In this document: positions 24,755 to 34,488 of the stretch, piece after piece
Layout: each line of letters begins with the position of its first letter
How positions within the stretch are numbered: the first letter of the stretch is position 1
Assembly: GCA_963773765.1 (NCBI GenBank)
Contig: CAVZCC010000008.1
Span: forward strand, 62,001 to 126,000
Reading direction: 5' to 3'
DNA length: 64,000 nt
From: CAVZCC01 sp963773765
GTDB taxonomy: Bacteria; Actinomycetota; Acidimicrobiia; Acidimicrobiales; Microtrichaceae
Position numbers and translations under genes: made by a program
The notes under the pieces: model-generated
Told to the model about the DNA's origin: nothing
The model's input: the letters and a program-made list of their open reading frames with translations, nothing else
The model's database searches: none

Positions 24755-26316
24755 GTGCTGCTCCACCAGATCGTCGAGTTCGCCGCGGCGGCCGAGCCCG
24801 ACACGACCGCGCTCGTGTTCGGGGACCGGCGCTGGACCTTCTCCGGGCTCGCCGACCTGGTGGCCAGGTTGGGATCCGGCCTGGCCGCATCGGTCCGGCC
24901 CGGCGACCGCGTGGCGGTGCTGGCCGACAACCGGCCCGAGTACGTGGCCGCGCTCTACGCGCTGCCCAGGGCCGGAGCCGTCCTGGCCATGGGCAACACC
25001 CGCCACACCCCGCAGGAGCAGGCGGACATGCTCCAGGCCTGTGGGGCCTCCGCCGTCATCGGCACCGCCGACCAGCTGGAGCGGCTGGCGCCGCTGGCCT
25101 CCGGGTTGGCGGGGGTGGCGCAGTGGTGGACGCTCGACCCGGACCGGGAGGTGGACGTCCCCCCCGGGACCCGCCCCGTGACCGAGCTGCTGGAGGCGGA
25201 CGTGGTGGAGGCCCACGCCGCCGACGAGCGGGACACGGCCTGGCTCATCCACACGTCCGGAACGACGGGGCGGCCGAAGGGCGCCATGCTCACCCACCGG
25301 TCGCTCGAGGCCGCGGTGCTGAACACCACCATGGCCCGGCCCGTCGCCCCCGACGACGTGTACCTGTTCCCGTTCCCCCTGTTCCACGTGGCCGCGTACA
25401 ACGTGGTGCACCACCACCTCCGCCGGCGGCCCGTGGTGCTGCTCCCCCGCTTCGACCCGGTCCAGGTGATGACCGCGATCGAGTCCGAGCGGGTGACGTC
25501 GGTGTCGTTGGCACCCGACCATGGTGTCGATGCTGCTCGACCACCCGGACCGAGCCGCTCACGACCTGTCGTCGTTGCGCCAGATCGGCTACGGCGCGGC
25601 GGCCATGCCGCTCGACCTGCTGCGCCGGACCCTGGTCGAGCTGCCCCGGGTGGGACTGGCCCAGGGGTACGGCATGACCGAGCTGTCGGGCAATGCCGTG
25701 TTCCTGGGACCGGACGAGCACCGCCGGGCCGCCGCCGGAGAGCCCGGGTTGCTGGCCGCGGCGGGACGTCCCGCCCCCTTGGTGGAGCTGCGGCTGGTCG
25801 ACGACGACGGCGCCGAGGTGGCTCCCGGGGACCCCGGCGAGATCCTGGTCCGGGGCGACCAGGTCTGCGCCGGGTACTGGGACGATCCTGAGCGCCACCG
25901 CGGCGTCGCGGGTCGGTGGATGGTTCCGCACCGGCGACGTGGGGCGGATCGACGAGCAGGGCTACCTGTCCATCGTCGACCGCAAGAAGGACCTGATCAT
26001 CACCGGGGGCGAGAACGTGTCCTCCCGGGAGGTGGAGGACGTGGTGTCCGAGCATCCTGCGGTGGCGGCCGTCGCCGCGGTCGGCGTCCCCGACGAGCGC
26101 TGGGGTGAGCGGGTGTGCGCCGTGGTGGTGTGGCGGGAGGGCGCGGTCGCCGACGGCAGGGACCTGATCGACTGGACCGAGGGCCGCCTGGCCGGGTTCA
26201 AGCGGCCCCGACTGGTGGTCCCGGTGGACGAGCTGCCGGTGAACGCCTCCGGCAAGGTGGAGAAGCGTCGGGTCCGGGACCTGGTGGCCGGTCGGCTCCG
26301 GGACGGGATTGCGTAG
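24755..26316 (+). CDS. AMP-forming acyl-CoA synthetase (two doubled wobble bases)
   Basis: About 519 aa of the ANL superfamily, forming acyl-AMP and then acyl-CoA from a carboxylic acid, ATP and CoA. Motifs are IHTSGTTGRPKGAMLTH (P-loop), GYGMTELSGN (A5), GYWDDPE, RTGDVGRIDEQGYLSIVDR (A7-A8 hinge), KKDLIITGGEN and the catalytic Lys in VNASGKVEKR. Two doubled wobble bases, CC(C/G) at 25518 and GG(T/C) near 25913, split the raw frame. GTG 24755 fits the leaderless -10. The context (oxygenase upstream, thioesterase, amidase and thiolase downstream) suggests a side-chain or fatty-acid degradation cluster. Substrate unknown. Confidence 0.88.
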
Positions 26317-26391
26317 GCATTACGGAGGACCGTCCGTGTCCGCCCGCCCACACTGACCTCACCGGATGGGGCGACCGCCCGGACGGGGGAT

Positions 26392-26427
26392 GGTGCCTGT
26401 GCCGCCTGGAGGGATGGCACCGGCACC
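26392..26427. terminator. Hairpin between convergent genes
   Basis: Two 12-bp arms (26392-26403 and 26416-26427) pair with one mismatch around a 12-nt loop, in the gap between the synthetase stop and the LLM stop. It is likely a bidirectional terminator; there is no U-tract, as is common in high-GC actinobacteria. Confidence 0.5.
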
Positions 26428-26494
26428 GTCTCCCCCACTCCACGCCACCACTCCACTCCACCAGGGCGCTCCGCCGGCGCCCGGGGCCCGGGAG

Positions 26495-27488
26495 TCAGCG
26501 GGGGGCGAGGTCCCGGATGGCCTGGCGGAGGTCGTAGCCGAAGGGCAGCAGGGCCAGCGCCGGCGTGGTCACGCCGTTCTCCACATAGCGGCCGATGTGC
26601 TCGCGGCACTCGTCCGGGGTGCCGGAGATGATGAGCTCGTCCACCAGCGACTCCGGGATGGCCTCCAGGGCGGCCTTCCGGTCCCCGTCCTTCCACAGGC
26701 GCCACATGTCGGCCAGCTGCTCGCCCCGGCCCATCCACTCGTGGAAGGCGGCGTAGACGGGAACGGTCAGGTAGGCGGCGATGGCGAAGCGGCCCATGCC
26801 CACCACGGTGTCCCGGTCGGTGGTCGGGGCCACGAACAGGCGGGCCACCATCTCCTTGGGCGTGCCGGCACCCGCCTCCTGCACGATGGGGGCCACGGTC
26901 CGGACGTCGTCGGCCGACAACCAGTTGATGATGGCGCCGTCGCCCTCGCGGCCGGCCAGGCGCAGCATGCCCTGGCGCAGGGCGGCGATCAGGATGGGGG
27001 GCTGGACCTCGGGACGGATCCCCAGCCGGAAGCTCCGGACGGTGGACCGGCCGTAGGTGCCGGTCATCTTCTCCCCCGCCATGGACGCCCGCAGGAACCG
27101 CACCATGTCCCGGACCTGCTGGTACGGCTCGGTCGAACGGGATGCCGTTCCAGCCCTCCACGATCACGTTGGAGGAGGTGCCGATGCCGAAGGCGAACCG
27201 GCCGGGTGCCGCGTCGGCCAGCGTGGCGACGCTCTGGGCCAGGCAGGCCGGGCCGCGGGTGAAGGCGGGCACGATGGCGGTGCCGAGGCGCAGCGACGGC
27301 GCCCAGACCGACGCCAGGGCCAGCGGGGTGAAGCCGTCGGCCCCCATCGCCTCGGCCGACCACACGTCGGTGTAGCCGAGGTCCTCCAGCTCGACGATCC
27401 AGTCGCGCTGCTCGTGCAGCGGGACCCCGTCGAACGGGATGGTCATCCCGTATCGGGGTCCGGTGGGCGCAGCGACTGGTTCGGCCAT
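26495..27488 (-). CDS. LLM-class F420-type oxidoreductase (one doubled wobble base)
   Basis: About 330 aa. It starts MAEPVAAPTGPRYGMTIPFD and continues LEDLGYTDVWSAEAMGADGF, LRLGTAIVPAFTRGPACLAQ, GRFAFGIGTSSNVIVEGWNG and PPILIAALRQGMLRLAGREG with DGAIINWLS, all typical of mycobacterial-type F420-dependent LLM enzymes. One extra base at 27131 breaks the raw frame between WNGIPF and PYQQVRDMVRF; several third-position doublings would explain it. It is transcribed towards the synthetase gene and lies 11 bases downstream of the thioesterase stop, so those two probably form an operon. Confidence 0.86.
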
Positions 27489-27499
27489 GGAGCGGGAGC

Positions 27500-28359
27500 C
27501 TAGGCAACCGTCCGCCACGGGCTGATCGGGCCGACGCGCTGCGCCGGTCCATGTCGGTCGGTTGGCGCCACCAGGGCCGACTGGCTCGCGGTGCCCAGCA
27601 GCGTGCCGTCCTGGCTCCACAGGTAGCACCGAGCCGTGGCCGAACCCGTTGTGCAGGCCGTCCACCCGGATGTCGAACAGCACCCAGTCGCTCGGCCTGC
27701 AGGCGCACCACCCGCAGGGTGTTGTCGAGGCTGTTCGACGGGTACCAGCCGCCCAGGCTCTGGCGAGATCCCGAACGGCACGTAGTCGCCCAGGATGGCC
27801 AGCGCCGCGGCCGACATCTCGCACGTCGGGCACCCGGACCCACAGCGCGGAGCGGCCGTCGGGCACCGGATTGCCGTCCAGGCCCGTCCCATCCCGAGCC
27901 GATGGCGATGCGCACGTCGAGGCGGGTCATGATCGACCGCTCCTGGCCGAACCGCGGCGCCCGGGTCGGGCAGTCCTCCGGGGCGGGCACCTCGCGGCAT
28001 GACCTCCCACTGGCCCGCCGACCTCCAGGTCGCGGGATCCCGAGCGCGGCGTTCACGGTGAGGATCTCCCGGTCGCCCACGTGGCCGACGGCCCGGGCCT
28101 GGGAGGTGTTGCGGCCCGACACGGCGACGGTGACGTCCAGGTCCATGATCTCGCCCAGCGTGGCGAAGCGACAGGTACTGCGCCGTGGCCCACACCACCG
28201 GCCGCTCGCAGACCGACTCCATGGCCGACACCGCCGCGCCCAGCCCGCACCCGCCGAACAGGAACTGGCCGCCGGTCGATGATGCCCGTCGGTCACCGGC
28301 AGGAACCAGCGGGTCGGGTTGTGGGTGGGCTGCAGGCCCAGGAACTCGGCGGCGTCCAT
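27500..28359 (-). CDS. TesB-like acyl-CoA thioesterase (about eleven doubled wobble bases)
   Basis: About 282 aa after correction. It is a double-hotdog thioesterase hydrolysing acyl-CoA. The start is MDAAEFLGLQPTHNPTRWFL; then come the GGQFLFGGCGLGAAVSAMES block, WATAQYLSFATLGEIMDLDV, and the C-terminal-hotdog stretch WYPSNSLDNTLRVVRL with VDGLHNGFGHGSVYLWSQDG. Eleven doubled wobble bases occur in 860 bp, for example GG(G/C), TC(G/C), GG(G/A), CC(G/C), GT(G/C) and GC(C/G); 860 minus 11 is an exact number of codons. It is divergent from the amidase gene (78-bp gap). Confidence 0.82.
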
Positions 28360-28437
28360 CGCCGGCAGGCTACCGGCGGCCGTCCGCTCCCCTATCCTGC
28401 GCACGCCGGCGGCGACCACAGGGCCGTGGGGCACCAC

Positions 28438-29854
28438 ATGACCGATGCACCGTGGCAGGGCGACGCATGCTCGCTCGTGGAGGCCTTCCGGGCCGGGGAG
28501 CGCTCGCCCGGCCGAGGAGCTGGAGGCGACCCTGGCCGCCGTCGACGCCAGCGACGCTCAACGCCTTCTCCTTCGTCGACCCCGAGCCGCGCGCTGGCCA
28601 AGGCCGCCGCCGCCGACGTGACCCAGCCGTTCGGCGGCGTGCCCTTCGGCATCAAGGAGCTCGTCCAACTACGCGCGGTTGGCCCACCACCGAGGCCTGC
28701 GCTCGTGTTCCGGGACCGGGTCGCCGACCCACACCGACACCAAGCTGGTCCGGGCCGAGCGCGACGGCGGCGTCGTCCCGTTCGGCCTGACCACGGCGTC
28801 GGAGTTCGGCGGGCTCAACGTGAGCGTCACCAAGCTGAACGGCGTCACCCACAACCCGTGGCAACACGGCCGCACGGCCGGCGGCTCGTCCGGCGGCAGT
28901 CGTCCGCCGCGGTGGCCGGCGGGCTGTGCACCATCGCCGACGGCGGCGACGGCGGCGGGTCGATCCGCATCCCCGCCGGCTTCAACGGCCTGCCCGGCAT
29001 GAAGGGCACCGCCGGGCGCATCCCCCGCGGCCCGCAAGACCGTGGATCCACCCCATGACCGTGGTGCTCGGGTGTCATGGCCCGCTCGATCCGCGACATC
29101 GCCCGCTTCTACGACGTGGCGGCCGGCTACGACTCCCGGGACCCGTACTCGCTGCCCAAGGTCGACGCGCTGGGAGGCCGACCTCGGCTCGTACCGGGAC
29201 GACCTGCGGGGCCAGACAGGTGGCGATCGTCCCCGACCTGGGCGTGCGCCGTCGTCCACCCCGAGGTGGCCGACCGGGTCCGCGAGGCCGGAGCGGAACT
29301 GGCCCGGGCCGCCGGCCTGCAGGTCGTCGACCTCGACGTCCGCTTCCCCGGCCTCGGCTACGAGTGGGCCATCGGCAACCTGTCCGGCCTGCTGGCCGAG
29401 CTGGGCGACCGCTGGCCCGACTGCACGCGACGAGCTCACCCCGGAGATCGCCTTCGGCCTGGAGATGGCCGAGCAGATGGTCAACCTGTCCACCAACGCC
29501 AAGGGCGAGCAGGCCCGGACCAGGGCCAACGAGACGATGGCCGCGGCCTTCGACCAGGTCGACCTCGATCATCTGCGCCACCAACCCCGACGTCGCCTTC
29601 CCGGCCGAGGTCTCGCTCAACACCCGGGTCGGCGACGAACGGGTGCGGCCCGGAGAACAACGGCGCCCTCACCATCCCGTACAACATCGTCGGCAACCCG
29701 TCGTTGTCGCTGCCGATCGGCCTGGTCGACGGGCTGCCGGTGGGCATGCAGGTGGCGGCCCTCCACCACCGGGACGCCTGGCTGCTCGACCTGGGACTCA
29801 TCTGGGAGGCGGAGCGGCCCTGGCCCCTGGTGGCCCCCGGCGCCCCCGGTCTGA
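28438..29854 (+). CDS. Amidase-signature-family hydrolase (about nineteen doubled wobble bases)
   Basis: About 465 aa once 19 doubled wobble bases are reduced. Amidase-signature enzymes use a Lys-cisSer-Ser triad. The Lys is in PFGIKEL (near residue 70), the Gly/Ser block is GGSSGG followed by SAAVAGG, and the nucleophile region is DGGGSIRIPAGFNGLPGMKG. ARSIRDIARFYDVAAGYDS and NIVGNPSLSLPIG are further family landmarks. The true end is probably APGAPV then TGA at 29852-29854, reached through CC(C/G). It is the most densely affected gene in the window. It could hydrolyse an aryl or acyl amide. A glutamate decarboxylase gene follows 66 bp later. Confidence 0.83.
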
Positions 29855-29920
29855 CGCCGCTCGGCGATCGCCCCATGCTGGGTGGTCCCATCCGGCCCCG
29901 GGTCAGGGCATGCTGTAGCC

Positions 29921-31312
29921 ATGCCCCTGCACAAGCGATCCGACGTCGACGACCTGACCTCCACCATCAGCCGCCTCTCGGGCGAGATCCACAAGTACCA
30001 GTTCCCCTCCACGGCGAGCGACCGGAGGATGGTGTTCGAGCTGGTCTCCGAGGAGCTGGCGCTGGACGGCAACGCCCACCAGAACCTGGCCACCTTCTGC
30101 CAGACCTGGGAGACCGACGAGGTGCTCCGGCTCATGGACCTGTCGATCAACAAGAACCTGATCGACAAGGACGAGTACCCGCAGGCGGCGGAGATCGAGA
30201 GCCGGTGCGTCCACATGCTGGCCGACCTCTGGAACGCGCCGGACGACCGCACGACGCGGTGGGCACCTCGGCCATCGGCTCGTCGGAGGCCTGCATGCTC
30301 GCCGGCATGGCCATGCACCGGCGGTGGCGGACCAAGCGGCGGGCCGAGGGCAAGCCCACCGACGCGCCCCAACCTGGTGTGCGGCCCGGTGCAGGTGGTG
30401 CTGGCACAAGTTCGCCCGCTACTGGGACATCGAGATCCGTGAGATCGGCATGGCACCCGGCCGGTACGGCATGGACCCCGAGACGATGCTGGCCGCAGGT
30501 GGACGAGAACACGATCGGCGTGGTCCCCACCCTCGGCGTGACCTACACCGGCATCTACGAGGACGTCGCCGGGATCGCCGCTGCCCTCGACGACCTGCAG
30601 GAGCGCACCGGCCTCGACGTCGACATCCACGTCGACGGGGCCAGCGGCGGGTTCATCGCTCCGTTCTGCGCCCCCGACCTGGTCTGGGACTTCCGCGCTC
30701 CCCCGCGTGAAGTCGATCAGCGCGTCGGGCCACAAGTTCGGCCTGGCCCCGCTGGGAGTGGGCTGGGTGCTCTTCCGTGACGCCGCGGAGCTCCCCGACG
30801 AGCTCGTGTTCCACGTCACCTACCTGGGCGGCGACATGCCGACGTTCCAGATCAACTTCTCACGCCCGGCCGGCCAGATCATCACCCAGTACTTCGGGTT
30901 CCTCCGCCTGGGCCGGGACGGCTACGCCGCGGCGCACGGCAGCTCGTACCGCACGGCCCAGCACCTGGCCGAGCAGATCCCGCGCCTCGGACCGCTCGAG
31001 CTCATCTACGACGGCGACCCGGCCACGGGCATCCCTGCGGTCACCTGGAAGCTGGCCGACGACGCCGACGTGTCCTGGACCCTGTTCGAGCTGGCGGACA
31101 AGCTCCGGTCCCGGGGCTGGCAGGTGCCGGCCTACCCGCTGACCGGGGAGCTGTCGGACCAGATCGTGCAGCGGGCCCTGATCCGCATCGAGATCAGCAA
31201 GGACGAGATCGACGTCCTGGTCCAGGACATGACCGATGCCATCGACTTCCTGAACAAGCACCCGGTCTCGGTGCAGATGACCCAGGAGGAGGCCGGGAAC
31301 TTCCACCACTGA
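29921..31312 (+). CDS. gadB: Glutamate decarboxylase, PLP-dependent (six doubled wobble bases)
   Basis: About 461 aa, matching bacterial GadB length. It is a group II PLP decarboxylase converting glutamate to GABA and CO2 while consuming a proton. Signatures are MDLSINKNLIDKDEYPQAAE, AIGSSEACMLAGMAMHRRWR, VDIHVDGASGGFIAPF with the PLP-stacking Asp region, and SASGHKFGLAPLGVGW containing the Schiff-base Lys. The C-terminal helix ends TQEEAGNFHH. Doubled wobble bases near 30248 (two), 30368, 30400, 30499 and 30703 break the raw frame. No GABA antiporter or transaminase is adjacent, so acid resistance versus GABA metabolism cannot be decided. Confidence 0.9.
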
Positions 31313-31423
31313 CGCCACCGGGTGGTGGATCCCCCGGCCCTCCGGGAAGGTCCCGCTCAGGCGTTGCGGGCAGGATGCTCAGCGGGGAGCGGTCCCCGTG
31401 GACCCACTGTCACACCCCGTCCC

Positions 31424-31429
31424 CATACT
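31424..31429 (+). promoter_or_regulatory. Candidate -10 (CATACT), leaderless
   Basis: CATACT ends six bases before ATG 31436 of the small hypothetical gene; weaker than the TANNNT examples. Confidence 0.3.
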
Positions 31430-31435
31430 GGGACC

Positions 31436-31826
31436 ATGACCAAGCAGCTGGCCCTCATCTCCGTCCCGGATCCCGCCCCGGGGGCGGACCAGGACGGCGC
31501 CCGTCCCGCACCTGCCCGCACCATCGGCGGCTCCGGCGCCCGCACGCCCGCCGGCCCGCCGGCGCAGCGCCGGGCATCCCGGCTGGCTGGACCGCCGCAC
31601 CATCGAGACCGGCCGCCAGGGCGTGGCCGCCGCCCGGGCCGCCCTGGCGGAGGCCACCCGCCGGGTCCACGAGCGGGACGAGCAGCGCAGCACCCTCCGG
31701 GACCAGCAGCTGGCCCGCCAGGCCGACGTCGCCCGCCATCCCACCGCCCGGTCACGCGCCGGGCCGCCTGAGCCCGGGCCGTGGCCCACCACCCCGGCGG
31801 TGAGCCGGCCGACCGCCTCCTCCTAG
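31436..31826 (+). CDS. Small hypothetical protein, helical C-terminus (one doubled wobble base)
   Basis: About 129 aa. It begins MTKQLALISVPDPAPGADQD, then has a Pro/Arg-rich disordered segment, and after about residue 45 a helix WLDRRTIETGRQGVAAARAA continuing LAEATRRVHERDEQRSTLRD, then a Pro/Ser-rich end. The raw frame breaks at 31580, where an Arg codon appears as CG followed by both G and C before TGG CTG GAC. The family is not recognised. It might bind nucleic acid through its basic helix, but that is speculation. It sits just upstream of the thiolase gene in the same orientation. Confidence 0.6.
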
Positions 31827-31829
31827 GAT
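31824..31829 (+). promoter_or_regulatory. Candidate -10 (TAGGAT), leaderless
   Basis: TAGGAT ends six bases before ATG 31836 of the thiolase gene and includes the stop codon of the preceding gene. Confidence 0.4.
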
Positions 31830-31835
31830 GCCGCC

Positions 31836-33016
31836 ATGTCTGATGTCGTGATCGTCGATGCCCTGCGCACCCCCATCGGCCGCCGCAACGGCGGCCTGTC
31901 CACGCTGCACCCCGCCGAGGCTGCTGTCCAACGTGCTGGCCGAGCTGGTCACCCGGTCCGGGGTCGACCCGTCCCAGGTGGACCAGGTCGTCGGTGGCTG
32001 CGTGAGCCAGGTGGGCGAGCAGTCCTTCAACATCGCCCGCACCGCATGGCTCAGCGCCGGCCTCCCGCAGCAGACGGCCGCCACCACGGTGGACACCCAG
32101 TGCGGCTCGTCCCAGCAGGCCACCAACCTGGCCACGGCCCTGGTCGGGTCCGGCGTGGTGGACGTCGCCGTCGCCTGCGGCATGGAGTCGATGAGCCGCA
32201 TCCCCATCGGGTCCAACTCGTCCAAGAAGCTCGGCCTCGGGCGTGCCCATCCCCCGCACCTACTTCGGCCGCTACGAGTTCACCTCCCAGTTCGAGGGCG
32301 CCGAGCGCATCGCCGAGCAGTGGGGCGTGTCCCGGCAGGACTGCGACGAGTTCGGCCTGGCCAGCCAGCAGCGGGCCGCACGGGCGTGGGCGGAGGACCG
32401 CTTCGCGGGCCAGGTCGTGCCCGTCACGGCTCCGGACGTCGGAGAGGACGGCCAGCCCACCGGCACCGAGCACACCGTGGAGCGCGACGAAGGCCTGCGG
32501 GACACCACGCTGGAGAAGCTCGCCACCCTCAAGCCGGTGGGCCGACCGGACGGCGTGCACACCGCGGGGTCCTCGTCGCAGATCTCCGACGGTGCCGCGG
32601 CCGTGCTGCTCATGACCGCGGACAAGGCCGCGGCGCTCGGGCTCACGCCCCGGGCCCGCATCGTGGACACCTGCCTGGTCGGCGTGGACCCGGTCCTCAT
32701 GCTCACCGGCCCCATGGACGCCACCAAGCGGCTGCTCGAGCGCACCGGCATGTCCATCGGCGACATCGACCTCTTCGAGGTCAACGAGGCGTTCGCCTCG
32801 GTCGTGCTGGCCTGGGCCAGGGAGGTCGGCGCCGACCTGGAGCGGACCAACCCCAACGGCGGCGCCATCGCCCTCGGCCACCCGCTGGGGGCCACCGGGG
32901 CGTTCCTGCTGACCAAGGCCCTGTACGAGCTGGAGCGCACCGACCAGCAGACCGCCCTGGTGTCCATGTGCTGCGGCGGCGGCCTGGGCACCGGCACCAT
33001 CATCGAGCGCATCTGA
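31836..33016 (+). CDS. Acetyl-CoA acyltransferase (thiolase; two doubled wobble bases)
   Basis: About 392 aa, typical thiolase length. The final step of beta-oxidation is CoA-dependent cleavage of 3-ketoacyl-CoA. The start is IVDALRTPIGRRNGGLS; the nucleophilic Cys is in TVDTQCGSSQQATNLA near residue 90. Further signatures are ALGHPLGATGAFLL (catalytic His) and MCCGGGLGTGTIIERI (second Cys and oxyanion loop). Two doubled wobble bases, GC(T/G) near 31920 and GG(G/C) near 32238, split the raw frame; nothing downstream of 32240 is disrupted for several kb. It completes the activation-oxidation-thiolysis set in this island. Confidence 0.92.
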
Positions 33017-33036
33017 CGGTGACCGGGGTCGGGGCG

Positions 33037-33594
33037 GTGTCCAACGGCGATCGCCGCCGCCCGCGGAACCGGGTCCGGCTGGCCGCGTCGCTCGCCCTCC
33101 TCGGCGCGTCGGGTGCGCTGCTGGTCGCCTGCGGCGAGGCGTCCAAGGCGGACGGCCCGGCGGACCCCAATGCCACGGTGGTCCGCGTGGTGGACGGGGA
33201 CACCATCGTGGCCGACGTCCGCGGCACGGAGGAACGCGTCCGCCTCATCGGCATCGACACCCCGGAGAGCGTCAAGCCCGACTCGCCGGTGGAGTGCTTC
33301 GGCAAGGAGGCCTCCGCCCACGCCAAGGAGCTCCTGCCCGAGGGCACGCCCGTGCTGCTGGTGCTGGACACCGAGGAGCGGGACCGGTACGGCCGCCTGC
33401 TGGCCTACGTGTACCGGGCGGAGGACCGCCGGTTCATCAACCTGGCCATGGTGGAGGACGGCTACGCCAACCAGTACACCTTCCCTCCCAACGTGGCCCA
33501 CGCAGAGGAGTTCCGGGCCGCCGCGTCCACGGCGCGCTCGGAGGGCACCGGGCTGTGGTCGGCGTGCCGGGAGAACAACCCCTTCGACGACTGA
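33037..33594 (+). CDS. Thermonuclease-like (SNase) lipoprotein
   Basis: About 185 aa from GTG 33037; GTG 33019 is an alternative. A basic n-region, a hydrophobic core and the lipobox LVAC near residue 28 predict a membrane-anchored secreted nuclease. The staphylococcal-nuclease fold follows: ATVVRVVDGDTIVADV, EERVRLIGIDTPESV (Arg, Asp and Glu of the active site) and RDRYGRLLAYVYR (second catalytic Arg). The C-terminus is EEFRAAASTARSEGTGLW. It presumably degrades extracellular DNA/RNA in a Ca-dependent way. It starts 20 bases after the thiolase stop. Confidence 0.87.
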   Translation: MSNGDRRRPRNRVRLAASLALLGASGALLVACGEASKADGPADPNATVVRVVDGDTIVADVRGTEERVRLIGIDTPESVKPDSPVECFGKEASAHAKELLPEGTPVLLVLDTEERDRYGRLLAYVYRAEDRRFINLAMVEDGYANQYTFPPNVAHAEEFRAAASTARSEGTGLWSACRENNPFDD

Positions 33595-33624
33595 CCAGGG
33601 TTCCGGACGGGGCAGGTCTGCCGG

Positions 33625-34458
33625 TCAGCCCGTCCGCTGCAGGTCCCGCAACTCGCGCCAGCCGATGAGCGTCACGCCGGAGCGCTCCACCATGGCCCGG
33701 AGCTCCGAGTCCCGGGTCAGCAGGTGGTGGTCGTCCACCCGGTTGGCCCAGTCGGGAGCGAGGGACCGGAGCTCGGTGTGGTCCGTGGAGGGGTGGACGT
33801 AGATCTCCGTCACCCCGGGGTGGAGGTCCTGCAGCGTCTTCTCGAACGGGCGGCGGGCGCCGACCCCCGAGTACACGATCAGGTGGTCCGGGGCCACGAT
33901 GCCCTCCTCGTCGGCCAGGTCCCGGAACGGGAACCCGACCAGCTCCTGGGTGGAGCGCCCCGACAGGCGCAACGGGAGCGAGAACTCCACCGCCAGGTCC
34001 AGGTACACGTCGAAGAACTCCGGCCTGAGCTGCAACGTGCCCATGTGCGAGTCCAGGTGCGTCACGTCGAAGCCCCACAGGATGGCCCGCTCCACCTGGG
34101 CCCGGAGCTCGCGTCGGACCTCGTCCAGGTCGGCGTGGTCCCACGCGTCCTCGATGGTGCGGGGGAACCCGCCGTCGCCGCCGAGCAGTGACGGCGACTG
34201 CGTGATCGGGCCCCACCGGTACAGCTCCCACTCCGCAGTGAGGGTCAGGTGCACCCCGACGTCCTCACCCCGGTACCGCGCCGCCGCCTCCCGGGCCCAC
34301 GGGCAGGGCACCATCAGCGACGCCGAGGTGGCCAGGCCCAGCCGCAGTGCGTCGTAGACACCCTCGTTGGCGGAGTGGCACATGCCCAGGTCGTCCGCGT
34401 TGATGATCATCAAGCGGGCGTCCGGGTCGTACCCCAGGCGTTCGACCAGCGTGCTCAC
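33625..34458 (-). CDS. ChbG/YdjC-type carbohydrate deacetylase
   Basis: About 277 aa from GTG 34458 (GTG 34467 adds three residues). LMIINADDLGMCHSANEGVY carries the metal-binding Asp-Asp, VGVHLTLT the first His, and VTHLDSHMGTL the second His pair, the set that defines YdjC-like metal-dependent deacetylases. The barrel continues IYVHPSTDHTELRS. Known homologues remove acetyl groups from diacetylchitobiose or related sugars; here the substrate is unknown. The upstream neighbour on the same strand is the LmbE-family amidase Mca (30-bp gap), so two unrelated metal-dependent deacetylase/amidase folds are adjacent and probably co-transcribed. Confidence 0.86.
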   Translation of the reverse strand: MSTLVERLGYDPDARLMIINADDLGMCHSANEGVYDALRLGLATSASLMVPCPWAREAAARYRGEDVGVHLTLTAEWELYRWGPITQSPSLLGGDGGFPRTIEDAWDHADLDEVRRELRAQVERAILWGFDVTHLDSHMGTLQLRPEFFDVYLDLAVEFSLPLRLSGRSTQELVGFPFRDLADEEGIVAPDHLIVYSGVGARRPFEKTLQDLHPGVTEIYVHPSTDHTELRSLAPDWANRVDDHHLLTRDSELRAMVERSGVTLIGWRELRDLQRTG

Positions 34459-34488
34459 GGCCCGCACGCTACCGCCGCACCGGGCCGG

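Noticed and set aside
20700..32300. A block of pseudogenes, or genes undergoing decay after horizontal transfer
   Set aside because: The frame breaks fall at third codon positions with synonymous alternatives, and every catalytic motif is intact. Real decay would include stops, deletions and non-synonymous damage at all codon positions.
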